DNA of 64,000 nt, from contig CM028335.1 of assembly GCA_016647705.1 (NCBI GenBank), positions 24,964,905 through 25,028,904 of the forward strand, in the 5' to 3' direction. The notes below the pieces were generated by a model. That model saw only the letters and a program-made list of their open reading frames with translations, did not search any database and had not been told where the DNA came from. The DNA comes from Eucommia ulmoides. Its lineage: Eukaryota > Streptophyta > Magnoliopsida > Garryales > Eucommiaceae. Shown here one piece after another: positions 47,162-59,954 of the stretch. The number at the start of each line of letters is the position of its first letter. Positions within the stretch are counted from its first letter, which is position 1. Position numbers and translations under genes: made by a program.

Positions 47162-48160
47162 CAATATCGTTTAATTTTTCCAATTTGGAACAATTGCTTA
47201 TGAATTATTAAGGCTGTTTTACCAAAGTAATTTAACCAATATAGTTTGCAAGTTTTCGAATTTCTATTTTGTTAATGGAAAAATTTTAGATTAATTTGTA
47301 CATTCACCTGCCCAAAGGTGGTTATTGTGTAGATTAATTTAATTGTTGGGCAATATAACTTAATTTTTTCAATTTGGAACGTTTGTTTATGAATTGTTGA
47401 GATTATTTTACCAAAGTAATTTAACCAATATAGTTTGTAAATTTTCGAGTTCCTGTTTTGCTGATGAAATTTTTTTAGATTAAGTTATACATTCACCTAC
47501 CCAAAATGGATTATTTTGTAGATTAATTTAATTACTGGGCAATATTGTTTAATTTTTTTATTTTGGAATAATTGCTTGCAAAGGATTGAGGTTATTTTAC
47601 CAAAGTGATTTAACCAATATAATTTGCAAGTTTTTGAATTCCTATTTTATTGATGGAATTTTTTTTTGATTAATTTGTGCATTTACCTATCCAAAGGGGA
47701 TTATTGTGCAGATTAATTTAATTGTTGGGCAAATAGCTTAATTTTCTCAATTTGAAACGTTTACTTGTAAATTATTGAGGTTATTTCACCAAAGTGATTT
47801 AACTAATATAGCTTTCAAGTTTCTATTTTGTTGATGAAAAAATTTTATAGCTTACTTTTCTCAATTTGGAACGTTTGCTTGTGAATTGTTGAGATTATTT
47901 TACCAAAGTGATTTAACCAATATAGTTTGCAAGTTTTCGAGTTTCTATTTTGTTGATGAAAAAATTTTATAACTTACTTTTCTTAATTTGGAACGTTTAC
48001 TTGTGAATTGTTGAGGTTATTTTACTAAAGTGATTTAACCAATATAGTTTGAAAGTTTTTGAATTCCTATTTTGTTGATGAAAAAATTTCAGATTAATTT
48101 GTGTATTCACCTGCCCAAAGGGGATTATTGTGCAAATTAATTTAATTGCATAAGGATATT
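47162..48160 (+). repeat. Tandem array, 189-bp unit, inside the LARD
   Basis: Unit starts, at CAATAT-TTTAATTTTT followed by CAATTTGGAA, are seen at 47162, 47351, 47540 and 47730, a period of 189-190 bp. Two shortened units of about 120 bp start near 47847 and 47969, lacking the GCCCAAAGG part, and the last unit recovers it. Each full unit carries TTTAACCAATATAGTTTGCA and CACCTGCCCAAAGG. No reading frame runs through it. Confidence 0.9.
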
Positions 48161-48182
48161 ATGTAAAATAAATGATTTGATA

Positions 48183-49135
48183 AATTTGTTTGTCCAAAGG
48201 GAATGAATTTTGAAAGATTATTTATTTCATTATATTTTGAAGGAAATATATGGATTTGAAAGTTAATCTACCCAAAGGGGATATATTTTTAAATCTATAA
48301 TTTTTTTTTTTTATTTTGTTGATGCTCGTGATTAAAGAATAATTATTTATTGTAGATTCTGCCCAAAGGAAAATTTATGATAATACAATTGATTCTTATA
48401 CTGTATTACCTATACTTAATTGAGCATTTTGCCCCATTACCCATAATTGATCTAATTGCAATTTTTTTGTGAAAGTAATTTTTTTTTTTTTTTTTTTTTG
48501 TTGTGAATAATAATAACACCATAGTGAAATTCCAAATTGATTTCTTAATTTAAGGAAAATATTTGTAATCTTCTTTATTTCGATAATTGTATTGTGTAAG
48601 TATTGATCACTATTGTTATAAAGTTTTTACTATTTTGTTGATCTTCATGCTTAAAGAATAATTATTTATTGTAGATTCTGCCCAAATGAGAGTTTATGAT
48701 GATGCAATTAACTCTTATATTATGTCGCTTATACTTATTTCAGAATTTTGATTCTTCGATTTAGTGGGAGTTTTCTTGTATTTTTCTTTAATTTTATGAT
48801 ACATTGTAACCACTATTGTTATGCATTTTACAAAATTGAATTCTATTTAATGATCATAATTATTGCACATTGTATTGTTGCGTATTATATTATTTGAATT
48901 GATTATACTAAACCAAAGTTTAAGACCCATAGAGTTCAAGGAACATGTTGTGAATATGGGTGTCATTGAATCTTTTGATTCTCTGATTTAGTGGGAGGAT
49001 TTGTATTTCTCTTTATTTCGATGATCACGTTGTGGTCACTATTATTATGCATTTTGCAAAATTAAAATTTATTTGATGATTATCATTATTGCGTATTATA
49101 TTATCTCATATCATATTATTTGAATTGATTATACA
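48183..49135 (+). repeat. Further direct duplications in the LARD interior
   Basis: About 100 bp around TTATTTATTGTAGATTCTGC at 48323-48420 recur at 48640-48745. About 160 bp around GATTTAGTGGGAG at 48745-48905 recur at 48968-49135. The word GCCCAAAG or TCCAAAGGG recurs at 48198, 48268, 48361 and 48679. These are older duplications beside the 189-bp array. Confidence 0.75.
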
Positions 49136-49675
49136 ATATGGTATCTTAAGATATTATGCCTTAAGAATTACAGTTATATACATTTGGTTGTCACTAATTA
49201 CTATTTTGAGATCTCGTGATGTATTGTTAGTGACAGATGACTTGTTAAAGTCAAACAATTTTACATTGTTGAGAAATTGCAACAGTTTTATTTTGTTAAG
49301 AGACTGCAATTGCAATTACAATTTCATTTTATTGAGAAATTGTAATGAGGACCGATAAGAATAATGTATATTGATAATGATCATATGTTGGCATTGGTTT
49401 CTTACTACACTACTGGGCTTACGATCTATGTCAATATGGTTATAAGTATTTGTGAGTATGAAAGTCTTATGTTTGTTGAGATTAACATACAAACTATCAT
49501 AATCCAATATTACATATTGGACCAGATAAGTTTATCAAGATACTACTTGTAGACTATGATTTCTTTAAACAAAAGGAGTGGTCACACCAAAAATAATTTT
49601 TTTTTTCTGTTATTAACCCGAAAGTTTTATTTTCAAAATTAAATTTATTCAATTAATGTAGCCCAAGTGGAAGAA

Positions 49676-50143
49676 TATTGGAATATTTTTTATGGGTTAA
49701 CATTAATTGAAATAATTGTTTTGCAAAAAACGGGTTAATGAATAGTCTATTATTTAAGCAGCCCAAATAATCAGTGATCATATTTTGATTTGGGTTGTGG
49801 CGTCTTTTATGTAGAAGCCTAGTTAAGTGGCAAGTGTAGGTTTAGGGTTTCATTGAAGCACGTTATGGAAGGGCCCAACGAGAAACCCTAGTATATATAT
49901 AATTAGGTTCCCTTCCTAGTTTAGATTAAGGGTTTCTTCCCATTGAGAGCCGCCACCATAATAATCTAGATCATAGGGAGGAAGACCTAGTTAGTAATCT
50001 GCTATGACAAATTCAATCTCCTACGATGGCCCAAATAGGTACGTATTCGATTACCGTTCTTTATTGTTATGTTCTAATAATCATGTATGTTTACGATCTT
50101 TAATTAATTTCCACATTATTGTGATTATGAGAAATAATCAACA
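49676..50143 (+). repeat. 3' LTR of the LARD-like element
   Basis: This is the direct repeat partner of 39888-40354, preceded by the purine tract AAGTGGAAGAA and followed by the probable target duplication TACAT. Confidence 0.9.
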
Positions 50144-51924
50144 TACATGTGTAAAAGTTGCATGGACCCAATTAGCTCCTCCAAATCCCACATATCCTTA
50201 TTTCCAAATCCTTAATGGGTATATTTGTGAGAAAAATATTTAAAAAAGGTCATCATCCTAAGCCATAGACATAACTGCTAGTCTGCGTGCATATATTGTC
50301 ATCATCATCCTTCAATTCGACTACTCATCTTTCCAGGGACAGTTGTCTACATTTAGTGTGTTGTGTGTGTGTCTTGTCCTTGTTTATTTGTTAAATATTT
50401 TTCTACATGTATTGTGTATGAGGGAGTGAGTGAGAGAGACCTCAATGAATGTGTGATCCTTGCAGTCATCCACTTCTAGGATCGATGTCATGTTCCCACT
50501 GTAATGACAGGGGACCAAATAAATGCAACTTAATTTTCTTTCGGAGGGTTTCAACGTCGTCAGGGTGAGATTGCAGAGGTGACACCCCTTGTTACGAGGG
50601 TGGTTCACCCTCTATTACGGAGGTGGTTCCCCCATGTTCCGATGGGGAGAGAGAAGGAGGAAGCGGGAGGGGAGGAAGAGAGAGAGAGTTGAGCGGGGGA
50701 GAAAGAACAATGAAGAAAAAAAAAAGAAATAAAAAGGAAATGAGAAAATCATTAAAAAATTAAAAATATATAAAAAAAAAAACTATTTTACCCCTTTATT
50801 TTGTTAGTTTGGACCGATTTTTTAACAGAAGTACAATTTAGAAACGTACTGATACATAGATGGTTTAAAATGAAAGGCTCAAACAGAGAGGAACTACTTA
50901 AAAATGTGTCAATAGTTAAAATGTTTAAAATGTACTTTTCCCAAAAATTAAGGTCAGATTGTATTTTACCCTAAATCATTTCATTCTCTAAATATCAAAA
51001 GCTACATTTTATCTCCATTATTCTTTGCAAAATGAGAAACAAGTGTATTTAATTTAAATTAATAAAATATATTTAAAAGTAGATATAAATAAATTTTTCC
51101 TTCAAGTTTTTCTACAATTGGACAAAATTACTCTTTTTATTTATTTTTTCTTTTCCTTTTTCTCTTTTTTCTTTACTTCTTTTTATGGTTAATTACAGTT
51201 TTCACCCATAGAATTGCATTTTAATACTAATCTAAATTTTAAGGATCAAAGTGCATTTATTTTTTCCTTCTTTCAGCTTCTTCTTCAACATGCCACCACC
51301 ACTTTGGTCTCTGCTCACTATGGAACAACCCCCTTCCTCTACTCACCGCTGAACAACCCGCCCACCCCAAATCGTTCCAACCAGATTCAAGAATACATTT
51401 CAAAAGCTTCGCAAACAAATTTGGAAATTTTAGAAATTTGCAAGTTATGCCCTTCGAAGTTAAATGAAGGTCCATAAATGGCTTCATCATCGACATTTTC
51501 GACATCATCCACAACGTTGTAATAGATAATCCGACCATCTGATTTCACCGACAAACCAACAAACTGTTCATTTGAGATAAACTTCTAGCTTAGCGAAAGT
51601 TAGGGATCTAAGATGAAATGAAGACGAGCTTACATCTAAATCACTAATTCGGATCGCAATATATTTTTTGGTGAGTTTGGCCATTACATTGTTGTCTTCC
51701 CAGCCCTCGACTCACCACTGAACCCCTTCCAACCCCAAATCGTTTTGACTAGATTCACGAACAAAATTCAAGAACAAATTTTTGAAATTTCAAGAACAAG
51801 GGGGAGAAAGTGTTTGACCAAGATTTGAGAGGAAGGGAGAGAGAAGGGGGAGCCGTCATCCCATATCTGAGAGGAAGAAAGAAAAGTTGTCACCGTCACT
51901 GTTCCATTAGAAGGACGCCAATAA
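50144..51924. other. Repeat-rich region without gene
   Basis: It contains the right inverted repeat (about 50770-50943) and a GA-rich tract (50640-50720). It also has an internal direct duplication: the stretch with CCCCAAATCGTTCCAACCAG at 51366-51385 recurs as CCAACCCCAAATCGTTTTGACTAG near 51730-51755 with similar flanks. Short ORFs on both strands are chance products of the CCACC-rich sequence. Confidence 0.5.
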
Positions 51925-54528
51925 CCTATCTTTTTACAAGGCTCAATATTAATGTTAATTAGGCAACAACCTTTTATGCCTAATCCACTCTCACCTAGAG
52001 CATGTTCGAGGTACGTTTAGATCTAAGTTACAACTCACCAATACAAAAAAAAAAAATAATACAATTTTCTTCTCAAAGGAGCTTCCACTGCCAAATACAA
52101 AATTAAGCTCAATTAATATCCAGAAAGGTTAGTGATAGAAATGTGTAAAATAATGAATCTGATTAATAACAATTAAAGCACTAATATTTTCGAAATCAGA
52201 TTTTCAAGAAAGATCGTTTTAAAATATTTTCAATGTATGCAGTAATAAAAATGATTTTTGATGACAAGAATAACAATCTCAAATTCTCAAGATATATATG
52301 AATCAATGATAGTGTAGTACCCCGAAAATTTATATTTTTGAGTTTAATATTTGATATAATATAAGTTATTATTTTTAGGGGGTGATTTTGTTATATTATA
52401 AAAGTATTGGGTATAAGTAAATATTAGTTAATTTATAAAGGGTAATAAATGTAATTATGTTTGTTTTATATGGGCATGTAAAGTTATATATGAGTTGTAA
52501 GATGGTGGATGTGTTTTGTGGGGGAAACGTGTAGAAAGAGAACAAAAAGTTAAAATAAAATAAAATAATATATATATGTGTGTGTGTGTGTGTGTGTCGG
52601 GATTGTTGTGGTTGACATGTGTATATATGAGGTGTGTGTGATACGTGTGAGGAGAAGAGAAAAAGAAAAATGTGAGTAATGAGTAAGTGGATCCCATTAT
52701 GCACCTATATATATGCGTTGTCTCTATAATTTAAGGGGGGTGGTCTTGAGAATAAAGAGGAGAAAACGAAAGAAACAAAAAGATGAGAAAAAGAGAAAAA
52801 TAGGAAGGGGGAAGAGAAGAAAATAAGAGGGATAAGGAAAAATCATCCATTCCTAATTTCAGGGAGAATCCTTAATTATTTTAATATTTATATTTAATCT
52901 CTCCATTTATTGTATGGTTTATGTTGTATTTGTTGTTTAAGTATAATTGTTGATATCCATGAAAAAATTATGATCTTGTATTATGTGACAATTATGTGAA
53001 ATATATACTTACATGCTACTTGTTGGATTGGTTGGATAAACATACTAAATGCATTAAAATTCTATGGAGTATTGACTCATACCCCTATAACATTTATTGC
53101 AGGATTTACCAAAAGGAGTTACACCAGAAAGTATAATTGGATTTGGATTAAATTTTTGTAATTTTTATATTTATTATTGTAAGATTAATTCGATTAATCG
53201 ATAATTATAATTATCAGCATAATTTGTAAAAGTTATCAGATTTGTAGAAAATAAAGTATTTGCTATTCATTTTTAATTTTATTTTTCTTTAGGAAAAATC
53301 AAGTGACGACCTTAAGAAACCAGGTCGTGACATATAGTATAATCAATTTGAGCAAGCAAAAATAAATAGAGTGATCTCACAAGGATATCCCTGAAAAAGA
53401 TGTATAAATAGCAACGTAGAAGCAAACATGATTTTTTTTCATAAATATAGCCTTTTGAACAATCAAGCATTTCTCCAAAATAATTCTCTCTCAAAAAAAA
53501 ATCAGAAAATATTCACTTTCTCTTTTAAAAATCTTATTTGATATAATATTCTTAATGATTTCAAAGATAAAATTCGCAGGTTTATATATAGGCATTTTAA
53601 ACCATGCCTATAATGGCTATATTTTGAAAGAGATATTGAAAAATGGCATATATAGACCCCATATATCAAATAGATTTAAATAAACTTTATTTGATCCAGA
53701 ATAAAGCTTTTAAAACACTCAATTTAGTCTTGACAAGATTTTGATTTAAAACCCCAAAACGAAAGAACGAAGTTTATCTAGTATAAATCAACAAATTGAT
53801 AAATACATGGACTAAATCAAAAGATCTAAAAAAAATATAAGATATATTGTTGAAAACTTGTCAAAATACATTAAAATAATATTTTCTAACATTCAAATTC
53901 TTGAAAAATAGGTGGAAGATCTTTGAAAAATATTATGGTCAAAAACTAAATTTTACCAAGTTGGTTGACCAACGCATCAAGCGATCGACCGGATGGCCTT
54001 TAATGGTTACAATTCTAGTCGTTGTACACAAGTCGGTCGATTGAGAAATCAACCATTTAAGGCTTTGAAACAACTGTTCAACCTAGAAATCGACCAGATA
54101 GCCTAAAACCTCAAAAATCACTATCCTGAATTAAGCAATCGACCGTCCAGACAAAAAACTAATTTGTTTTTATTTTTAAAACATTTTCTTTGTCAAGGAC
54201 TTAGAAAAATTATTTTTTTATCTTAAATTTATCACTTCTAAATATTTTAAAAATATTTTATATTAATTTCAAGTGTCGTGCATAATCCTAATCGGGTCAC
54301 ATTAAGAGTTTAAGAAGAATTGAGTTGTTTACCTAGAAATATAAAAAAAAGAATCTTTTTGCTCAATAATTCTTCAATATCTTCATTGCAACTATCTCGA
54401 TCTTTATAATTCCTCTTCACAAATTTTCTTATTCAAGTACCGGAACTAAAATCTGAAAAACTTGATAAAAATATTAGTTCCTCAAAACATCAATGTTAAT
54501 TGGTTCATCGAAACATCTAGGGTCAACA
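51925..54528 (-). repeat. 3' LTR of the SIRE-like element, truncated and interrupted
   Basis: It is homologous to 59768-61039 (for example TTAGGCAACA...TATGCCTAATC, then GGAGCTTC and ATGAATCTGATT). In element orientation it begins TGTTGACCC right after a purine tract (complement 54525-54542). The solo LTR at 52313-53332 interrupts it. The portion matching 59411-59767 is missing. Confidence 0.75.
52313..53332 (-). repeat. Solo LTR, 1020 bp, with target duplication
   Basis: It begins TGTAGTACCCCG and ends AGGTCGTGACA (plus orientation); on the minus strand it therefore starts TGTCACGACC, common in gypsy LTRs. The flanks GATAG (52308-52312) and TATAG (53333-53337) form an imperfect 5-bp target duplication. 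The uninterrupted sister sequence near 60193-60210 confirms the insertion point. A (TA)n(TG)n microsatellite lies inside at 52568-52597. The orientation is inferred. Confidence 0.85.
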
Positions 54529-54825
54529 ATCTCCCATTTTTTATGATGAAAATTAATTTTGATGTTTTCGGGAGGGGAAAAAATATAACCACACTCCCCT
54601 TAAATATAAAGATGGATTTTGTTCAATTTAACTACCATAGTGAGAATTTGTTTTTCAAGATTTTGCAATAACATTTAAGAACTTTTCAAGATATGGAAAA
54701 AAAAATTCACTTCTCCCCTTTGTCATCTCAAGCATAAAACATCCATCTCAAGCATAAAAACATAATTTTTTCTCCCCCTTTGTGATCTCAAAAAGTGGGG
54801 AGGATGGATGAAAACATCGTTTAAT

Positions 54826-55386
54826 CTAAGCAAATCTCATTGTGACTAGCCATTCCCAGATCCCAAATAATTTTTGAAAATTATTCTTCCGCCAAAGGTT
54901 TTGTGAAAATGTTGGCCAATTGATCTTGTGTGTCTCTACATATTCAAGATAAATACCACCCATTTGAATGTGATCTTGAATAAAATAGTGTTGAATATCA
55001 ACGTGTTTAGTACGTGAGTGTTGTATAGAATTTTTACTAAGACATATAACACTTGTGTTATTACAATAATTCGGAACCCCTTCTATGCAGACACAAAAAT
55101 CATGAAACTGTTGTTTTGGATATAGAACTTGTGCGCAATAGCTGCCTGCTACCATATACTAAACCTCAGTGGTGGATAAGGTTATCGCGTTCTGTTTCTT
55201 ATTGGACCAAGAAATAATTACATGACCTAGAAAATAACACAACCCACTAGTGCTTTTATGCTCAACTTTGCAACTAGAAAACTCAGTATTGGAGCAATTA
55301 ATTAAATTGAAATTGCTCCTCGTAGGATACCATAATCCTAGATCACATGTTCCTTTTAAATATCTAAAAATTCGTTTAATTGGCAA
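54826..55386 (-). pseudogene. SIRE-like copia RNase H remnant
   Basis: On the minus strand 55386-55159 reads FRYLKGTCDLGLWY, later HKSTSGLCYFLGHVIISWS and NKKQNAITLSTTEV, the usual RNase H signature of copia pol. A stop follows before the C-terminal part (55155-54826). It would have degraded the RNA template during reverse transcription. Confidence 0.85.
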
Positions 55387-55495
55387 CAGTTAAGTGTGAC
55401 TCTTTTGGACAAGATTAAATTCTTGCACACAAACAAACACTAAACATGATGTCAAGTCTACTAGCAGTAAGGTATAAGAGACTACCAATCATACC

Positions 55496-56420
55496 TCAGT
55501 ACATCATTTTATTTACGCTCTTACTCTTGTCATCTTTATCAAGTTTATTTGTCATCTCCATGAGAGTTTTATATTCTTTAGCATTTTCCACGCCATACTT
55601 CTTAAGTAACTCTTTGATATATTTTTCTTGATTGACAAAAATCCCTTCCTTAGTTTGCTCAATTTCAAGCTCAAGAAAAAATGTCAACTTTCCCATTATG
55701 TTCATTTCAAACTCAATCTGTATTATCTTAGAAAACTCTTGGTAAAGATCTTCGTCAGTGGATCCAAAAATAATATCGTCCACATAAATTTGAGACCATA
55801 CAACGTTTTAACTAACTTTAAAACATGATTAGGAAAATTATCATTTTCAAAACCTGATGGTTGTTCGATGTAAACCTCTTCAGTGATAAAACAATTTAGG
55901 AAAGCACTTTTGACATACATTTGAAACAATTTAACCTCACGAGAATAAGCAAAGGCTACCAGCATTCATTTATATTCTAATCTTGCAATAGATGCATAGA
56001 TTTCATCATAGTCTATGCCTTCTTGTTGGTTATGGAATTGTGCTATTAATATTTCTTTGTTTTTAATTAGTATTCCCATTTCATACTTTTTATTGTGATA
56101 TACCCATGTAGTGCGAATAACAGGATGAAAATTAGGTCTAGGAATTAAAGACTAGACTTTATTAATTTCAATTCAAGTAATTCCTCTTGGATTGTTGAAA
56201 TCCATGATTCATTAATTAAAGTTTCATCAATATTTTTAGGCTCAATTTGAGAAAGATATACAAGATTAATAACATCTATAAGAGAAGACCTAATACTTAC
56301 ACCCCCTTTGAAGCTGCCAATAATTTCTTTTACCGAATAACCTGCTACAATCTTTATAACTCATAGGGTAGTTAATTCCTAATTCGGTGGCAACTTTTTA
56401 GGAAGATATTATGACACTTT
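55496..56420 (-). pseudogene. SIRE-like copia reverse transcriptase remnant
   Basis: The catalytic loop near 55770-55790 is intact: QIYVDDIIFGST. Upstream (55965-55800) lies the KSAFLNCFITEEVYIEQPSGF segment, and downstream FEMNIMGKLTFFLELEIEQ, with LEL in place of the usual LGL. A frameshift between the two blocks and further stops toward 56400 inactivate it. Confidence 0.85.
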
Positions 56421-56444
56421 TCTAGATTTAGTTCCTTGATCCTT

Positions 56445-57370
56445 CTATTTTGTCATTGTACCATCATCATCCAAATCCTTTCTCGACATAAATGAATTAG
56501 CCTCTTCATAGACAATATGAATAGATTCTTCTACAACTAAAGATATTTTATTATATACTCTATATGCCTTACTATTGGAAGTATATCCAAGAAAAATACC
56601 TTGATTATATTTGGAATCAAACTTCCCAATATTATATTTATCATTTAAAATAAAGTATTTACCACCAAAAACTTTGAAATATGATATATTTGGGATTTTG
56701 CCATTCCAAATCTCATAAGGAGTTTTGTTAAAACATTTTCTGATAGAAACATGTTTTATGACATGAAATGCAATACTTACCACTTCATCCCATAAATATT
56801 TAGGAAGATTATTTTCATTAAGCATAATCCTAGCCATCTCTTGAAGCGTCATGTTCTTTCTTTCAACAACTCTATTCTGTTGTGGAGTTCTAGGAACAAA
56901 ATAATTGTGAGAGTAACTATGTTCATCACAATAAGTAGAAATCTCATCAATTTTTAACTCCCTACCTGTATCACTATGGATGTTGATGATGCAAGACTAT
57001 TTCTCATTCTGAACACGTTTGAAAGCATTTTATGAATGCAGATGCCACATCACATTTCTTAGTCGTGAAAAATACCGATGTAAATCTAGAAAAATCATCT
57101 ACTATGACAAATAAATAAAACTTCCCTACCAAATTAGTGGGATTGGGAGCAAACAAATCTAAATACAGTAATTCAAGAGGCTCAAATGTATATGTATGCA
57201 GTTTCTTCATAAAAGAATACTAGATTGCTTACCTAGTTAACATGCATCACAAATATTATCCATAATAAATTTAATATCAGGAAGACCATGAAAAAGATTT
57301 TTCTTAGATAAACTAGAAATCAATTCCATGCTAGCATGTCTAAGACGTTTATGCCACAACCAACCATTAT
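56445..57370 (-). pseudogene. SIRE-like copia integrase remnant
   Basis: The zinc-binding HH-CC region lies near 57240-57365 (LWHKRLRHASME...ICDAC). The catalytic core includes LLYLDLFAP and VIVDDFSRF (57004-57210), then a SDTGRELKIDE segment and RTPQQNRVVERKN. The C-terminal part (56852-56445) has MARIMLNENNLPKYLWDE and GIFLGYTSNSKAYRVYN. A stop near 57000 breaks the core. Its aspartates look preserved. Confidence 0.85.
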
Positions 57371-57479
57371 CAGATAAAACATTCAAGCATGACAAGTTTT
57401 GAAATGAAAAATCATCAAATGAGTAAGTATAAATGTTTCAAAAATGTGATGCAATAAGTAAAATGCTATTATAATTACC

Positions 57480-59361
57480 GTTTCTTATAATGCACTTGAC
57501 TTATGTTAAGCAAATTATGTTTAAGACCTTCATCTCACAAAATATCTTCAGTAACAGTGAATGAATTACCGATATTACCTATATCGACAATCTTAACACT
57601 AGTACCATCTCCAAAATTCACATGGTCTTCGTCTTTAGGTGTGGAAGACAAAATTTTTATTTTATCCCTCATTATGTGCCGAGAACAGCTACTATCTAGG
57701 AACCATTTGTCCTTACTTATAGATGTTTTGAGATTAATCTATAAAGAGCACCTTAAATAGCCCTAAGTGATATCAAATTTATGTGGGTCCAATCTTGTTA
57801 GTTGGATAAATATTTGTTCCTTTAGCAACCTATACTTGTTTATCTTTAGATTTATGTCGAAAATAGTTTCTTATAATATGCCTCACAATGTTACAATTAC
57901 AACATTTTACAACTTTCTTAGTTTCAAAAAATCATTTTTAAAATATCTTGTGCTTAACATTTTTTTAGAAACCCAAGACTAGCTTTGTCAAAAACACGTC
58001 TAGAGCTTCCAAAAAGCCTTTTTAAATTATTCTCAGCATTTGTAAATTTGAGAGCAATAGAATTCAAATTCTCAACTTTGGATTTCAATTCCTTGTTTTC
58101 CTTTTTCTTTTTTAAAATGATGAGATATTTTTTGAAACTTGATTTTTAAGATAAGTTTTTTCAGCCTCATAATTTTTAATTTGTTTATTTAATGAAATAA
58201 CCGTACTTTTTAGGGCATTACTTTTAGAACTCTAAATTTTTTAATCATGTAATAGCTCATGATAAACATCAAATAGTTCATTAAAAATTAAAGGACAAGA
58301 ACTAGAACATTAGGTACCTCATACCCAATAGCCATTAGGGAGAGCATAGTTGATTCATCACTGCTACTTGTGTTTCAGAGGTACTTGAATCAGAATCATC
58401 CCATGTTGCTTTCATGTATTTCTTCTTGCCCTTCTTTGATTTTTTTCTTGGTGTTGTAATTTTTCTCCCTTTTCAAATTGGGATAGTCTGATTGAAAATG
58501 TCCTATTTTGTAAAAATTGAAACATTCAATATTATTCATGTTGAAGTTTTTTCATCCACAGAAAGTACATTGGGTCATCCTCCTGAAATTTCTTGTAATA
58601 TGAGCTATGTCTCACTCTTGATCATTGTCAAGGCTTATGTCATTACTGTCGTCATTACCATCAACTCTTTGAGCTTTAAGCACCAAGGATCTCTGTTTGC
58701 TAGTACTAGCTCCTTCTTCATACCTCACATAGATGACTCATGAGTCATTAGATTGTCAATGAGCTCATCAATGGTGTATCGATTTAGATCCTTGGCTTCA
58801 TCAATGGCTATCACCTTGGGATCCCAGACTTTAGTTAAGGACCATAGAATTTTTTGAACTATCTACAACATTGAATACGGCTTTTTGAGTGCAATGAGCC
58901 TGTTATAGATATTGGAGAACCTGGTGTACATGTCTTGGATAGTCTCTGTATCGCCCATTTTGAAAAGCTCAAACTAGTGAACCAAGGTATTGATTTTAGA
59001 CTTATTCACTTGATTTGTCCCCTCGTGTGTATTCTGCAAGGTATCCTAATTGTTTTTCTGACTCGCAACCTCATATCTTGTTATTTTCATTCACATCTAA
59101 TCCGTGGAATAACAAATTAATAGATTCTACATCAATATATAACTTTTTGAATTGATCCTAGTCATACTTATTCTCTTTTTTAGCAACACCAAGAATAGAT
59201 GAAACGTAAGGATCATTTTTAATAACTAACCATGCATCACAATTAGTAGTCTGTAAGAAAATAGTCATTCTGGACTTCCAGAAAATATAATTATCAGTTG
59301 TAAAGAGTGGTGGACGGTGTATAGATTGCCCCTCAACTAGTGTATTCATGTGATGTGCCAT
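57480..59361 (-). pseudogene. SIRE-like copia gag-protease remnant
   Basis: Gag starts at 59361 with MAHHMNTLVEGQSIHRPPLF and the FWKSRMTIFLQ block typical of copia gag. A zinc knuckle near 58490-58540 reads CFNFYKIGHFQSDYP: two of the CCHC cysteines have become F and Y. A protease-like region lies near 57600-57720 (the SCSRHIM-type segment on the minus strand). Many shifts and stops are present. Confidence 0.78.
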
Positions 59362-59410
59362 GTGATCATGTTAATTAGGATGTAAAGCCTATTCAGCTAA
59401 GCTATCTTTG

Positions 59411-59906
59411 GTATAAATTATTGGCCTAAAGATCTACCCAAAAGGGAGTGAATTGGATAGTTACAAAAATAAACAAATAAATTTAATAAATCAAACCACT
59501 TCAATTTTCCTAACTAGTTATTATTTTGATATTAAGCGAAAATGTGTTTAATTAAGTGCACAAAAAAATAGATAAGGTTAGAGAAATTGACACAAAAGAT
59601 TTATAAAAGGTCGGCAAACTACTCTTGCCTACCTCCTCTTATCTGAGCTTTCGTAGGGAATTCGTAATCCACTAATCTCGATCCATTTTCTAGGTAAAAA
59701 CCAAACATTTACAATCTTTTTATAGGTGCAAAATTAACCTAATTCTTTTCTATACTCAGAATCAAACCTATCTTTTTCCTAAGTTCAAGATTTATCATAT
59801 CTTTTTTCCAGGCTCAAGATTAACCTTGATTAGGCAACATCTTGTTATGCCTAATCTACTCTCACTTAGACCAGGTACGTTTAGGTTTAAGATATAACTC
59901 ATAAAT

Positions 59907-59954
<48 letters not shown>

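Larger units (their letters stand above)
39888..50143 (+). mobile_element. Large non-coding LTR element (LARD-like), 10.3 kb
   Basis: Two LTRs of about 467 bp (39888-40354 and 49676-50143) are direct repeats, roughly nine bases in ten identical by eye. The flanks CACAT and TACAT are a probable 5-bp target duplication. Right after the 5' LTR comes TGATATCAGAACC, close to the initiator tRNA-Met primer site; AAGTGGAAGAA precedes the 3' LTR as polypurine tract. The interior has no gag or pol and no ORF above about 110 codons. Part of it is a nested solo LTR (42622-45426). Such elements rely on enzymes from autonomous relatives. The LTRs begin TATT rather than TGTT. Confidence 0.85.
38520..50943. 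mobile_element. Possible TIR element (Mutator-like) split by the LARD
   Basis: The left segment, 38540-38690, and the complement of 50770-50920 are homologous in inverted orientation. Both contain TTTTAAACC-TCTA-GTATCA, then ACGTTT, then GTCCAAACTAAC, each followed inward by a long pyrimidine tract. Removing the LARD (39888-50143) would leave an element of about 2.2 kb with long terminal inverted repeats, as in Mutator-like elements. The left repeat has an extra internal duplication of about 32 bp and seems to lack the outermost 70 bp. Two independent copies in opposite orientation are the alternative. Confidence 0.45.

Noticed and set aside
47162..48160. Centromeric satellite
   Set aside because: Only about five to six units, enclosed within an LTR element; no long array is seen, so I list it only as a possible satellite precursor.
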